Source: Fonsecaea monophora
Taxonomy: Eukaryota; Ascomycota; Eurotiomycetes; Chaetothyriales; Herpotrichiellaceae
Assembly: GCF_001642475.1 (NCBI RefSeq)
Contig: NW_019173990.1
Span: 124,001 to 188,000 of the forward strand
Direction: 5' to 3'
DNA: 64,000 bases
In this document: in pieces, positions 10,609-21,269 of the stretch
How positions within the stretch are numbered: the stretch's first letter is position 1
Layout of the letters: every line of letters begins with the position of its first letter
Made by a program: the position numbers and the translations under genes
The notes under the pieces: generated by a model
Databases searched by the model: none
The model's input: only the letters and a program-made list of their open reading frames with translations
What the model was told of the DNA's origin: nothing

Positions 10609-13098
10609 ATGTCCGCTTCCACTGGCCTTCTACTGAACGGCGTTCTGCCCACCTCTCTGCAACCCGTCAATGAGGCTTTGGAATATGAGAAGATACTGAG
10701 GATTCGCGACGAGGTATTTTCTGGAAGTCATCCTAGATTGACAGTGCCAGCCCATGCCCTCCGAGTGCCTGCTTCTCAGACCCCATCGACCCTTTCTCAG
10801 AACCAATTGAATGTACCTCCTCCGTTTCCTCCAAGCGCATCTCCCAACCATCTTGGGGCTGCTGCTGCTCAGGCCAAGCGTGAAGATGATATCACCCAAG
10901 CTCAAACAAAACCAAACGGTGTTTCCGTCGCGACTGCCACTCAACCTACCAGTAATGTTTCTGAATTTGACCCTGTCCTTTTGACAAAGTCAGATGATCT
11001 AGTTCGGGCCGAGACACAGCTGAAGCGACAACGACTTGAGCGAGCATTGAGAGAACAATTTGAACATAGAAAAGCAGATGCCCGCAAGAAACCTGCGCCC
11101 GCCGAGGCGAAACCAGACTTTGACCTACCCGCCATTTTTGCCAGAGTGACTGGTGCTGTCAGGTCCCCGTCTTCCAAGGAAGATGCCGATGCTACAGACT
11201 CCTTCGACGAAGATGCCTACTATTCTAGCAAAGCCCCCGATTCGACGCCCGAGAGACCTCCCAGCGACTCTATTGAGGACGCTGATGAAGAGCAGGCAGA
11301 TGAGCCCTCGGGCCCGCGCGTCGTTAGCGCCGTCATGGGCGCGCCGCTGTACGCCGATGCTGCTGATGGCATCTCTGCCGAAGCTGCGCCGCCTGCGCCT
11401 GCTACCGTCCAACCTCCAAAGCCTGTTGCGACCATCGATACTTCGGCGATGGGCATTGATGAGGATGAAGAGGAAGGAGAGTATTCGCCCCCAGAAGCCA
11501 TGGTGCAATACCCCACTCCCAAGGTCACTCAAGCACAGGAAATGCAGGACAGTAGAGATCCACGCGGTCGCCCCCTGCGCAGATACTCGGAACTGGAAGA
11601 CGGTGGGGTCAGGCCTGGTTCGCCCTCGGAAGCCAACATGCGGATAGTAAGGAACCATATCACCTCTCCCATTTGCCCTCAACCGTCCCATGTCTCGCCT
11701 CTGGCTATAACTAAGGATTCTCCCCTATTACAGAATGCACGTCCGCGCCGGAAACAATGGATTGGCAGACCAGGATCTCCCCCAAGTCCTGATGATAACC
11801 AAGCATTGCCCCCTAAGAAGAAGAGAAAGCTCGAGGCTCGGGAGGCTCGCAATGCACGCAAGGCCCGAAAAAATGGCTTGACTTCTCCCGATGTCAAGGA
11901 GGAGGACGTGTCCCCACCACCCTTCCACGACGTCCAGCCACTTGGTTCGGGCAGATTCCGATCTAGCGGAGCGGATAGGCCCATTGTCATTGATGACGAA
12001 CCAGTTCAAGAGGGGCGTTATATACCCGCTCCTGAACGGTATGTGGAATCTCCCTCGCGACCACTCCCACGCCGGGTTGAACAATTGATGCCTTTGAGTG
12101 AGCCTCGCCCGTTGTCCAGGTCCAGTGTGAGACCAGCTAGAGACGACCAGGACTTGCGTCGCGTGGCAAGTATGCAGAGTCTGCGAGCTGAACCACCGCG
12201 AGAATACGTCGACCAATACTACGAGACGCCTACGCGCACACGTGCAATGTCTTATGCTCGAGTGGAAAGCCCTGCCTTGATGGAACCAGGCCGCCCTCTC
12301 CGCGAGGTTGCAGTCGATTATGATCAGCCTCCTCCGGAGGTGAGAGTGGTACGCACACCGGCGCCTGTCTATCGGGATGTCTACGATGATCGTGACGGCA
12401 CTTATCACCGTTACACCGTCGAGCCTATGGCGCCGCCACCACCTCCTGTCGAAAGAATTTTCATCGACCAGTACGGCAGGAAATTCCGCATTGAGGAGCG
12501 TCCCTCCGTTGTCCCTCGAGCAATGTCAGTTCGTGGTGCCGAAGCGGAGCCGCGGTATGAAGAATATCCACGACAAGCCCGTGCAGGCTCAGTTTTCGTC
12601 GAGGCAGCACCGGACAGAGCGTATGCCACCGAGATGGCTCCACCACCAGTCTCATATCATCGTCTCGCCGAGCAACCTGTAATGTCCGCTGTGCCTGGGT
12701 CCGCTCCTCGAGAATACATTGAGTCAGCTCCACCAAGACGAAGCTCCAGTGTCCAGGTGATGGATCGCCCAGCACGACAAGCCGTTTACGCTGATGAGCG
12801 GACCGATTACCGCGAGCCCATTCGAATGGGAAGCGTGCGGCCACCGCCGGCACTACGGTACGAAGAACCCCAACCGATGGGACTCGTGACACGTGGACAG
12901 AGCATGCGTCCTGTCGGTCGCGAAGGAAGTGTCTTTGTGGATGATAGACGGCCGGTCCTACCGGAATATGTTCCTGTAGACCAACCTCGATACCGACCAA
13001 TGGAGCCAGAGAGGAGGTATGTCAATAGCGAAGACAGGGAGAGACTCACGATGGATGGATCAATGGATGGCAGACACCGAGTAATGGAGAGGTACTGA
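10609..13098 (+). CDS. Large disordered, Pro/Arg-rich protein of unknown function
   Basis: The ATG at 10609 is the first in frame; the frame is open further upstream only from a GTG. Uninterrupted reading gives 829 aa. However, 11647-11733 has every mark of an intron (GTAAGG donor, ATAACTAAG branch, TTACAG acceptor), is 87 nt and free of stops, so the spliced product would be 800 aa. No catalytic or folded domain is recognised. Residues about 135-165 form a short charged helix (TQLKRQRLERALREQ). A basic cluster PKKKRKLEAREARNARKARK near residue 403 looks like a nuclear localisation signal. The C-terminal third is full of Arg/Tyr/Pro/Glu segments (REYVDQYYETP, PRYEEYPRQ). Probably a nuclear scaffold or RNA/chromatin-associated protein; this is inference. 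Confidence 0.8.
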   Translation: MSASTGLLLNGVLPTSLQPVNEALEYEKILRIRDEVFSGSHPRLTVPAHALRVPASQTPSTLSQNQLNVPPPFPPSASPNHLGAAAAQAKREDDITQAQTKPNGVSVATATQPTSNVSEFDPVLLTKSDDLVRAETQLKRQRLERALREQFEHRKADARKKPAPAEAKPDFDLPAIFARVTGAVRSPSSKEDADATDSFDEDAYYSSKAPDSTPERPPSDSIEDADEEQADEPSGPRVVSAVMGAPLYADAADGISAEAAPPAPATVQPPKPVATIDTSAMGIDEDEEEGEYSPPEAMVQYPTPKVTQAQEMQDSRDPRGRPLRRYSELEDGGVRPGSPSEANMRIVRNHITSPICPQPSHVSPLAITKDSPLLQNARPRRKQWIGRPGSPPSPDDNQALPPKKKRKLEAREARNARKARKNGLTSPDVKEEDVSPPPFHDVQPLGSGRFRSSGADRPIVIDDEPVQEGRYIPAPERYVESPSRPLPRRVEQLMPLSEPRPLSRSSVRPARDDQDLRRVASMQSLRAEPPREYVDQYYETPTRTRAMSYARVESPALMEPGRPLREVAVDYDQPPPEVRVVRTPAPVYRDVYDDRDGTYHRYTVEPMAPPPPPVERIFIDQYGRKFRIEERPSVVPRAMSVRGAEAEPRYEEYPRQARAGSVFVEAAPDRAYATEMAPPPVSYHRLAEQPVMSAVPGSAPREYIESAPPRRSSSVQVMDRPARQAVYADERTDYREPIRMGSVRPPPALRYEEPQPMGLVTRGQSMRPVGREGSVFVDDRRPVLPEYVPVDQPRYRPMEPERRYVNSEDRERLTMDGSMDGRHRVMERY

Positions 13099-14396
13099 AA
13101 TTGCAATGGGGACGGAGATGAGATTTGGGGACTTCCTTGTCTTTCTGCGTGGAGACTTGTGTTGATAATAATCAGAATTGCTGGTGGAGAGCGAGCTACG
13201 TATGTGTGTGTTTTATCTGTACAAGTACCTCGAACCTATGGATGGCGTGTATAAAATTTCGCAGAAGCTCAAAATGCGGTTGTGGCTGTCGATGAAGCAG
13301 CCGATAATATGAAGCAAGACGAGCTGGAGAACCACTTTCAAACATCAACATGATGATTCTGAAACCAAGCCATGTCAGCCTCCAAAGTGTTGTCTCTTCT
13401 CTCTGGTGCCATTGTGCGATTGTTTCATCTTGTCTTGTTCCCACGCGAGTTCGAGTTCTTCTGTAGAGAACGCACGCTGAGGCTTGCGATTGGCCACACA
13501 CGAACCAACTAGCCGCCCACCTCATCTTCCTTCACACTTGGACCCCTGCGAATAGCAACTCGTCTACGGAGGACACCTTTGTCAACACTCAATGCGCTAT
13601 GCCATGGTCTGGGCGCTTGCTGAACTCTGGAGCCTCTCGGATAATTGCTGACATGGCGCGACCCTCTCTGCTGGCATCCTCTCATCCAACCAACTCGATT
13701 CCAATGCCACGACTCCAGGCTTCATCTCGCCGCAAGGCCTCCTTTCCACCTGCCCTCTACCACAGGACAAGCGCCCATGAAGAAATGTGATTGAAGGGCT
13801 CCCTGCCACTCTCCACCCGCTCCGCTGCAACGGACGAGGTAGGGAGGACAAGAAGACGGAGGGAGAAAAAGTGAGCTCGTGTTAGCGGGAACTGCGGTTC
13901 CCCCACAGCAGCATGCCATGGTCGAAAGCTTCGTTTCATGGCCTTCAAAGATCCCTCTTCCTCTGGCCAGCCATCTCGACCTCTTTTCTTCTCCAAGGAA
14001 GAGTGGTAGTTTGTCGGGCTGCAGCTGCAGCTTTGGAAGCATCACGCCTTCCTTGTTTTCGTCCTCTTCTGTCCTTGACCTTTGGTTCCTGGTCTCTATC
14101 CATCACTGATGCTGGCATCGTCGACATCTCCGTTAATGGTCAAGCCCTAATCGTGCAACGGGTCGCTTGCAACACCGTGTGTTGAGACGTCGTCTCCGCC
14201 TTCGCCAATATGAAGTCCAAGGTCGCGCCGGAGGATTCGCTGGAGCCAACATGCCATTTCGAGCTGTTCGATTGTTTCTTTGCGAGAAACGATGAGAAAG
14301 AGTTGGAGAAGCAGCCACTTCCCTCTGGTTTGTGGTTCTCTCCCAGCACGAGCATGAGAGGGATTTATTGACGTATCTATAGGTGTGGAGCGAGAA
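13099..14396. other. Intergenic spacer / leader of the next gene
   Basis: 1.3 kb without a supportable gene. Short frames on both strands overlap each other and look random. The last few hundred bases are pyrimidine-rich on the + strand, as often in promoters and 5' leaders of filamentous fungi, and probably serve the 439-aa gene. Confidence 0.55.
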
Positions 14397-15716
14397 ATGC
14401 GCATCATGTACCAACAACCTCACCTGGTTCCACCCATGAAGCTCACCTTGTTTGACGGACTGCCTCCCACTCCTACACCACCGCTCCCTTCACAGTTATC
14501 GCAATGGGTTTCTCATGGCAAAGCTTCCCTCAGATCGAGCCTGTCATTGCGAAGACAGGCTGCGAAACCCATCATCTCTGGTCCTCAGCCACCACTGCCT
14601 GTGGCACAGCAGCTTCCCTTCCGACGGGCGGCTCACGAGTTCCGTCCACTGGAGCTCAGCATCTACATGCCCAACAATCGACTATCAGACCTTCCAGCTT
14701 TCGATAGGCTCAGTTTCACCGACGGCGGCGATATCAAAGCTCCTCCTCGAGCATTGGTGCGGACAAAGTCAGAAGAGTTCCTCCCACACAAGGTTTCTCT
14801 ACTGCCTGCTCCTGCGAAACCTGCCTCGATGATTGAACAACGCCGCATGTCCCATATACGGCCCGATACCTCGTCGACTGTCATATCGATGTCGCGGCCC
14901 CCTTCGGAGTACGACGCGCTCCACTCCCACCCCGTGTCGTGGTCATCTTTCCCTGGCCTACCTCCACAGATCCACTTTCCTGGTGTTCGCTCTGAAGCAT
15001 CTGTGGCTATCCTGACGCCGATGCAAGAGGAGTTTAGCCCTCCTGCGACGTCGGTCGCCATTGGTGATACTGTGCTCGACTTTCCGCGGGACCTTGAAGC
15101 TCCAGCAGCGCAAGATGACCGCATTCCCCCCGAAGCGCCCGCACCTCCTCCGATAGTACCTTCAGCACCCGCCAGAAACTTCTCCAAACCAACCGACATG
15201 AACTCGCCTTCGGGCTACTTCCATCCCAATTATCAGACACAGAAACGTATCTCTCAGTGGCTCGCGCACCGCAGTCATTCTTCCTCAATCAGTACCACTA
15301 AATCATCTTCGACGTCGTCATCATTCGCGGAGCATCGCCGCAAGCGGACTCAATTCTATCAACTCTCTGCGCCAGCAGCAGCACCACCCAAACCATTGAG
15401 CCTGTGGCCACGCCAGCATCACAGGACAATGACTGAGTCCACTGTCGCCAGCACCATTGACACTGACATTCTTTCCTATGGTGACCAAAGTCAGACAGAC
15501 GCAACGAGTGTCACCACCATGACAGCCGGGGAATGGCAAGGTCGAAGTGGCCCGGTAAGGAGTGTCTCCAAGGGAGGTGGGACATTAAGACCCATTGTCA
15601 GTGGTGTCCCTGATGTGCCGCCATGCTATGCCGAGCTCATCAAGGATGCCGACGAAATCATCATCAAAGAAATTGGCGGGCCCCTGCGAAGTCCAGGTGT
15701 GGGGGTTGCTTTCTGA
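14397..15716 (+). CDS. Hypothetical Ser/Pro-rich protein, 439 aa
   Basis: Single exon; the open frame extends 12 nt upstream from a GTG but the first ATG is 14397 (MRIMYQQPHLVPP). No domain is recognised. The protein is low in complexity, with long Ser/Pro/Ala stretches (APAPPPIVPSAPA) and a Ser/Thr-rich run (SHSSSISTTKSSSTSSSF), suggesting disorder and phosphorylation. The C-terminus is more ordered and looks conserved: VPDVPPCYAELIKDADEIII, an acidic/hydrophobic motif that could be a short binding helix. There is no signal peptide or membrane segment. Codon usage and the long uninterrupted frame support a real gene; the function is unknown. Confidence 0.72.
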   Translation: MRIMYQQPHLVPPMKLTLFDGLPPTPTPPLPSQLSQWVSHGKASLRSSLSLRRQAAKPIISGPQPPLPVAQQLPFRRAAHEFRPLELSIYMPNNRLSDLPAFDRLSFTDGGDIKAPPRALVRTKSEEFLPHKVSLLPAPAKPASMIEQRRMSHIRPDTSSTVISMSRPPSEYDALHSHPVSWSSFPGLPPQIHFPGVRSEASVAILTPMQEEFSPPATSVAIGDTVLDFPRDLEAPAAQDDRIPPEAPAPPPIVPSAPARNFSKPTDMNSPSGYFHPNYQTQKRISQWLAHRSHSSSISTTKSSSTSSSFAEHRRKRTQFYQLSAPAAAPPKPLSLWPRQHHRTMTESTVASTIDTDILSYGDQSQTDATSVTTMTAGEWQGRSGPVRSVSKGGGTLRPIVSGVPDVPPCYAELIKDADEIIIKEIGGPLRSPGVGVAF

Positions 15717-16430
15717 GGTGAATGCGGTTGCCGCATTTTTCTTTTGTTTGACTGCTTTCTTCTATGAGGACATCATCTTTCACCTCTCCCTCACTCGCAC
15801 CTCAATCGGCTCAGGCAAAGCCAGAGAAAGGGTGTCTTTTGATGCCAAAAGTTGGAGGAATCGTTCGTTTTTGTTGGTGGCTCAGGCATTTGGACCTTCG
15901 AGACTCTCGTTGACTTATTTTGAGATACCCAGTCGGTTTGGTTCATTTCGACATTGGAGCGGGAATCTGGCAGAAAATAGACGCGGGGTGATAGGTTCGT
16001 CAACAAGGACGACCAGGATGTGAATCGCGACCACTACCTGCTAATGATGCCTTCGTCAGTGGACGGAGGTGAGCAAGTTGACCGGCTCTTGAAGGGCTGA
16101 GAAACTGACAGGGTGTGAGTGGTAGATGCGAGATTGTATATACCTTTCTAGAACAAAAATCCTATACGATTAATTGGCATTTGGTGGGCAGAGTTGTATG
16201 CCATGTGATCTCTCTGTTCGGACAGGTAGTTACGTGTAAGCTCTTGTCATACGTAGCTCTTGATGACGACTGCGTCTGTCACAATTGATCTTGACTGGCC
16301 GTAATAGGAGGAGGAGCAGGAAGAAGAGGAAGAAGACAGGTATGTTACATTTCGGAGACGGACAGATACATGTTGTAGGATAGATTAGGTCCAATACCCT
16401 CCCTGACTCCCTGATGCACTATAACGTGTA

Positions 16431-16537
16431 TCTGTCTGTCCCTCTGTCTGTCTGTCCCTCTGTCTGTCTGTCCCTCTGTCTGTCTGTCCCTCTGTCTGTC
16501 TGTCCCTCTGTCTGTCTGTCCCTCTGTCTGTCTGTCC
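16431..16537. repeat. Tandem 16-bp satellite (CTGTCTGTCCCTCTGT)n
   Basis: About 6.7 near-perfect copies of a 16-bp unit, itself made of four related tetramers (three CTGT and one CCCT). Copies are almost identical, so the array is young or homogenised. Confidence 0.9.
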
Positions 16538-16785
16538 GTATATCTGGACTGGACTGGGTGTGAGAGTCGTGAGAGTTGTGTTGAGAGACAGAAGCTGTAC
16601 GGGTCGTGCGGGTCGAGCGAGTTGTGCCGAACGTGAAAGATCCCCGTCCCCTGCCCTTCCCTTCCTCTTCCCTAGACAATACAAAAAGGTAGATAAGATA
16701 TATATTTCTGGACGGGGTAGCCGGTAGAGTGGGAGTGGGAGTTGGATTAGGTAGATGGATGGATGGATGGGTAGAAGAGCACCTC

Positions 16786-16786
<1 letters not shown>

Positions 16787-16842
<56 letters not shown>
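16787..16842. repeat. (CT)n microsatellite
   Basis: Over 50 bp of nearly pure CT dinucleotide, preceded at 16755-16770 by a short GGAT run. Such polypyrimidine tracts are length-variable. Confidence 0.95.
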
Positions 16843-16844
<2 letters not shown>

Positions 16845-17236
16845 GTGCTTTTGCCCCCCTCGAGTGTGCCTGTTTTGAGCGCCTCGTGCCTGCGCAGCTC
16901 TTGCGTCTCGAGTGTCGTCATACACCAAGCAAGACGCACGACCTGTTTTGAGTGAGGTGCGAGAAAATACGAGGTACGAGGAGGTACAAATACCACTACT
17001 GTGTACCTACCTATGTACCCACCTACCCACACATGTACTCGTACCCGTATTCGAACCCGTACTCGTACTCGTCGCAGGCCTGAACTTGTAGCAATCAAGT
17101 ATGTAAGTAGCCAATCATATGCGCTGGCTTCACGTGTTTCAGCCAATCAAGATCAGCGGGTCTTGGGGGGATATTTCCCAAATAGGAAATCAATGGAAAT
17201 ATTAAGGAAAGAGGGAAGAGGGAAGAGGAATAGTTA

Positions 17237-17299
17237 TGCTTGATGCTTGATGCTCAATGCTCAATGCTCAATGCTCAATGCTCAATGCTCAATGCTTAA
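17237..17299. repeat. Heptamer tandem array (TGCTCAA)n
   Basis: Nine contiguous 7-bp units: two TGCTTGA, six TGCTCAA and one TGCTTAA. It lies about 130 bp beyond the stop codon of the NLR gene, within its likely 3' UTR or terminator region. Confidence 0.9.
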
Positions 17300-17431
17300 T
17301 TTGATCTTCCTCTTCTTGTTGGTCATAATTCAAATTAACTAACCAACCATCCTCCATATCCGTCCGCTCGACTCGTAGTGATATGCCCTACCTACCCCTT
17401 TACTCCAAAACGGCGACGCCAACTCTGACTC

Positions 17432-20400
17432 TCAGTCTGACACTGCGTCTCTCTCTGTCGCTCCGCGCTCGACCAATACCTTGATTGATTCTTCCTTTCC
17501 CCACTCCTTCGCCAAATCCAGCGCTGTGCGGTCATTTTCATTTGTCGCATTCATGTCTGCGCCATATTCAATCAACAGCTCCACGATATCCGCACGGTCA
17601 TCCACCAACGCACACTGCAGTGCGGTGCTGGGCTCTTCTCTTCCGTGATGACCGGGAGGCCACAAATAATCCGTCCACGCGTTGACATCCGCACCGTGTT
17701 TGAGCAACAACTGAACCATTTGGACAGCTCCTCTCGCGCAGGCCGTCTGCAGAGCAGTGCCCTTTCTTCCAGCCGGAGCGTTGACATCTGCCCCCTGTTC
17801 GAGCAATAGCTGCACAGTCTCAACCTGATCTCGTGCCGAGGCTTCCTGTAGAGCAGTACCGACCTGATATCTACCCGGCGCATTAATATCGGCCCCTTTA
17901 TCAAGGAGTAGTCGAATAACTTCAAGAAGTCCATATGCCGAGGCTGCCTGTAGAGCAGTACCGACGTTAATTCCACCCGGAGCATTAATATCGGCCCCTT
18001 TATCAAGGAGTAGTCGAACAATTTTAAGATTCCCACATGCCGAGGCTGCCTGTAGAGCAGTACCGACGTTAATTCCACCCGGAGCGTTAATATCGGCCCC
18101 TTTATCAAGGAGTAGTCGAACAACTTCAAGGTGTCCATATGCCGAGGCTGCCTGTAGAGCAGTACCGACCTGATATCTACCCGGAGCATTAATATCGGCC
18201 CCTTTATCAAGGAGTAATTGGACAATTCCGAGAAAACCCTTTGCTGAGGCTAAATCTAGAGCTGTGCGCTCTCCTCCCCAGCCTCTAGCCGTCCGAGCAC
18301 TGACGTTAGCACCGTGGGTAAGCAGCAGCTGCACGATTTCGACACTATGTAATGTGGACGGGCCTAGTCGCTCCAAGGCCGCCAGCAGGACACTACCATT
18401 GCCATGTGTGGTGGCAGCATTCACATCGGCCCCGTGATCGATAAGCAGCTGGCAGATACTCAGATGTTGGTTAGCTACGCCACATTCCAATGGCGTGCCA
18501 TAATCTTTAGCCCATCGATTGGCATCTGCTCCGGATTCAAGCAGAATCTGAGCAATCTCATAGTGACCCCTCTTCGCAGCAGCATGAAGTGCACTACCAT
18601 ATCCTGGAGTTTGCTGGTTGACATCTGCTCCGGATTTAAGCAGAATCTGAGCAATCTCATAGTGACCCTTCTCCGCAGCAATATGAAGTGCACTAACATA
18701 CCCTGGAATTTGCTGGTTGACGTCAGCTCCGCTCTTGATCAGGCGGCGGGTGGCGTGCTTTAAGCCTAGCAGCGACGAGTAGAACAGCGGGAAGTACGCT
18801 GTCGGCCGGGGGGGTGCGAAAAATCTGAAAATGTCTTCCTTTATAGAATCTCGAGGATCAAAAATCTGGAGCCATCTCAAAAAGCAACGAGGAGAAGTTT
18901 CGCCGAGGAACCGGTATGCACTGTCCGAAATTTTCGAAAGTCCGCCGGTTACCTTTTCAACCTCGCAGACATGTTTGTGCCAGTACTGCGCTGCGTATTC
19001 GGTCACTGGCCTTGCGTCGGCATCCTTATTTGATTGTGAAGGCTGGTCCAACTGAAGGAGAACCGAAATGGAGCATTCGCCAATATAGTTGTGAGCCTCG
19101 GTGGCAGAAACAGAGAAGTAGGCCGATCGTCCAGATGTCAAGTATTCAAGGACGGAGAAATGGGCGAACCTGACCACTTCAACCTCCAAATAACCCCTCC
19201 GGGTAAAGTGTTTCTCCGTTTGTTTCTCCGTCGACAGTGTAACGAGACTGCGACAAATGCGCAAAACTTCTGAGAGGTTGCATAATTCATCCGGGTCACT
19301 CGGGTCATCTCCAGGTCTCAGAACCGCAGCGTCTGCGACCTCCTCCAGTGTCAAAGGGCGTTTCGAGTATACAAGCCACTGAAGAATGGATCGAGCATCG
19401 ACCTTGTTTGTTCTTGGAATTGCGTTCAGTATCCGCTCATATGTCTCGTCGAGAGTCTCCGGTAACTCGGTCAGTGCTTGTCTAATGGAGCTGACGTTTG
19501 TGCATTCCCCCAGCATGTCAAGCTGGCAGACAACCCAACGAAACCTGTTGATAATTAGTCGAAGCATTTTCCGGATGCGGAAATCATGGAACTCGAACGA
19601 ACATTCCCTTAGCCCCCTCTGTGAGCCTCGTCTCTATGCTAGCTCTGATATCGATCTTGTCCCGCCATCTGCTAAGTGGACCTTCCTCCAGAGAGGATTG
19701 TATGTACCTTTGGATGTCACCGTCGACCGCAGAGCCCTGGATGGAGAGACCCCCATTTGCCAGATTTCCTAGAGCCGCATCGATATCCCACTCTTTTCGG
19801 CTTGTTGTCAGGATGTGGAGGTTCTGGAAACGACCATCGACCATTAAGGTGATCCATTTGAGCAATTTTTTCCTTTGTGCGTTGTTTGTATTCTCTGGAA
19901 ATTCGTCGAGCGCATCCAGTATGATATAAACATCTGTGGCCAGGTGATAAATAACAGCGTCCAAGGCAGACGTTAGCTCCTCATGGGTAGGGTTTGATCC
20001 GGTCCCGCGGTGCCGAGTGCATATTGCTTGGACTGGATCCGGCAGTGTGGGCTCGTTGGCACAGAGTTGTCTGAGCAGCGACCGGAGTAGAGCGGACATG
20101 GACAGATCCTCCTTGTGAGAATCATTTTGGAAATCCTGAAAGTTGAAGTAAAAATAGGCTAACTTTCCAGCTGTGCCGTCAGAACACAATTCTTTAACAG
20201 CCTCGATGATCGTTGAGCTGTTGATTCAAGTTAGCAGAGGATGTAAAATCCCATAAAGTCTTCGACAAGGCGTGTGTACCAGAGAACTGTTTTGCCACAA
20301 CCAGCTAGATGACCCCAAAAATAAGCGCTGCAGTCCAGTCAAAGAAGGAGGCACCCGGAGGGTATTGGGCTAGATGCTTACGAATTCCGTGCAGCCATAG

Positions 20401-21269
20401 CAAGCCCGGCGATTTGATCCAGCCGCTAAAATCGTCTGACTCCAGAAACCAGAGACCAGTCTCTGGCTCTCTCTGAGCCATAGCCCGGTTATGATTAGAT
20501 GATGGATTAGTTGAGCCGCCGATCCATTCCAGCAATTTCTGTCGTTCATCGGCTAAGAACATTAGCTTCTCCCAAGATCATATTGAAACGAAGAAGGAAT
20601 GTATACCCATGTGACGCTGATGAAGTTGGCTCATCTGACTGTCGTGCAAACTCCCTTTTTTGTCAAGATCGGTCTGAATCTTCTTGACAAGCTCCACGAT
20701 TTCCGTGACGTTTTTCGAAGTGTTTAGCTGCGTTTCACGATTTACCAGAACCTCATCCAGGGTTTTAGAGAGGACATCACTAAGGCAACGATGGCCCTTT
20801 GCATTAGCCCACTACAGTTCCATCATGGGTTCGAGATGAAGACTTACCATCCTTCTATTGTCAACGAGAATTGGAATATCTGGATGCAGCGCCGGATTGT
20901 GGCGATAGTATCCATCTTCCCATCACGTTGGAGACACCAGATTAACTTTCGGTACCATTTCTTCTCCGAGCTTTCTTTCGGGAGCTTCTGTACAATTGTT
21001 GAAAGCGAATTGAGTGTTGCGTGGCAGGTTTGGATCGAAGTAAACAAGGCTGAAGTGTCTTTGAACCGTGGGGGTGGTCCGTTCTCACCATCGAGGAATT
21101 GGTCAAGCTGCTTCAGTACTTCACAGAGTGAACAAAGCTCTTGTCTGAGCTCGAGTGATTCTGGCTCAGCCTTCTTGACCGATCTTATGTACTTGGAGAG
21201 GATCTCGGTGACGTCGATGGTAAGGCTGAGCAGACCTGCAACGCTGGCTGTTAAACTTAGCGGGTCCAT
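17432..21269 (-). CDS. NLR-like STAND protein: PigL_N-type domain, NACHT, ankyrin repeats
   Basis: Six exons on the minus strand: 21269-20848, 20779-20607, 20552-20382, 20304-20280, 20217-19603, 19544-17432; 1172 aa. Introns are 54-77 nt and all join conserved motifs in frame. The start MDPLSLTASVAGLLSL is typical of the N-terminal helical domain of fungal STAND proteins (PigL_N/Fungal_N type). Then ETGLWFLESDDFSGW and Walker A GIPGCGKT (residues 254-261), Walker B YIILDALDE (about 361-369), the post-NACHT motif EGAKGMFRWVVCQL (about 465-478), a winged-helix-like region, and 13 ankyrin repeats from about 720 to the C-terminus. Fungal NLRs act in self/non-self recognition and regulated cell death; the ankyrins are the likely sensor. 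Repeats 7-9 are nearly identical. Exon 4 is only 25 nt and the fifth donor is GTTCGT rather than GTRAGT. The ligand is unknown. Confidence 0.88.
17835..18236. repeat. 102-bp tandem units inside the ankyrin-coding exon
   Basis: A 102-bp unit (34 residues, GTALQAASAYGHLEVVRLLL...DKGADINAP) repeats with exact period; the landmark gccgaggctKcctg recurs at 17835, 17937, 18039 and 18141. Copies differ at few positions, unlike the other ankyrins in the same protein. This is the pattern of recent unequal exchange. Confidence 0.9.

Larger units (their letters stand above)
15717..17431. other. Repeat-rich intergenic spacer
   Basis: 1.7 kb between two convergent genes. It contains a 16-bp satellite, a long CT run, a short GGAT run and a heptamer array, listed separately. 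Long frames on the minus strand (for example 16385-17146) arise only because the satellites are free of stops. No gene is supported. Confidence 0.65.

Noticed and set aside
13722..14045. 107-codon minus frame and overlapping + frames upstream of the 439-aa gene
   Set aside because: Mutually overlapping, Ser/Leu-rich translations of pyrimidine-rich leader DNA; nothing protein-like.
16385..17146. 253-codon minus-strand frame with repeated TDRQRDRQTEGQ peptides
   Set aside because: The frame is open only because the 16-bp satellite and the CT run contain no stops; no normal protein sequence flanks them.
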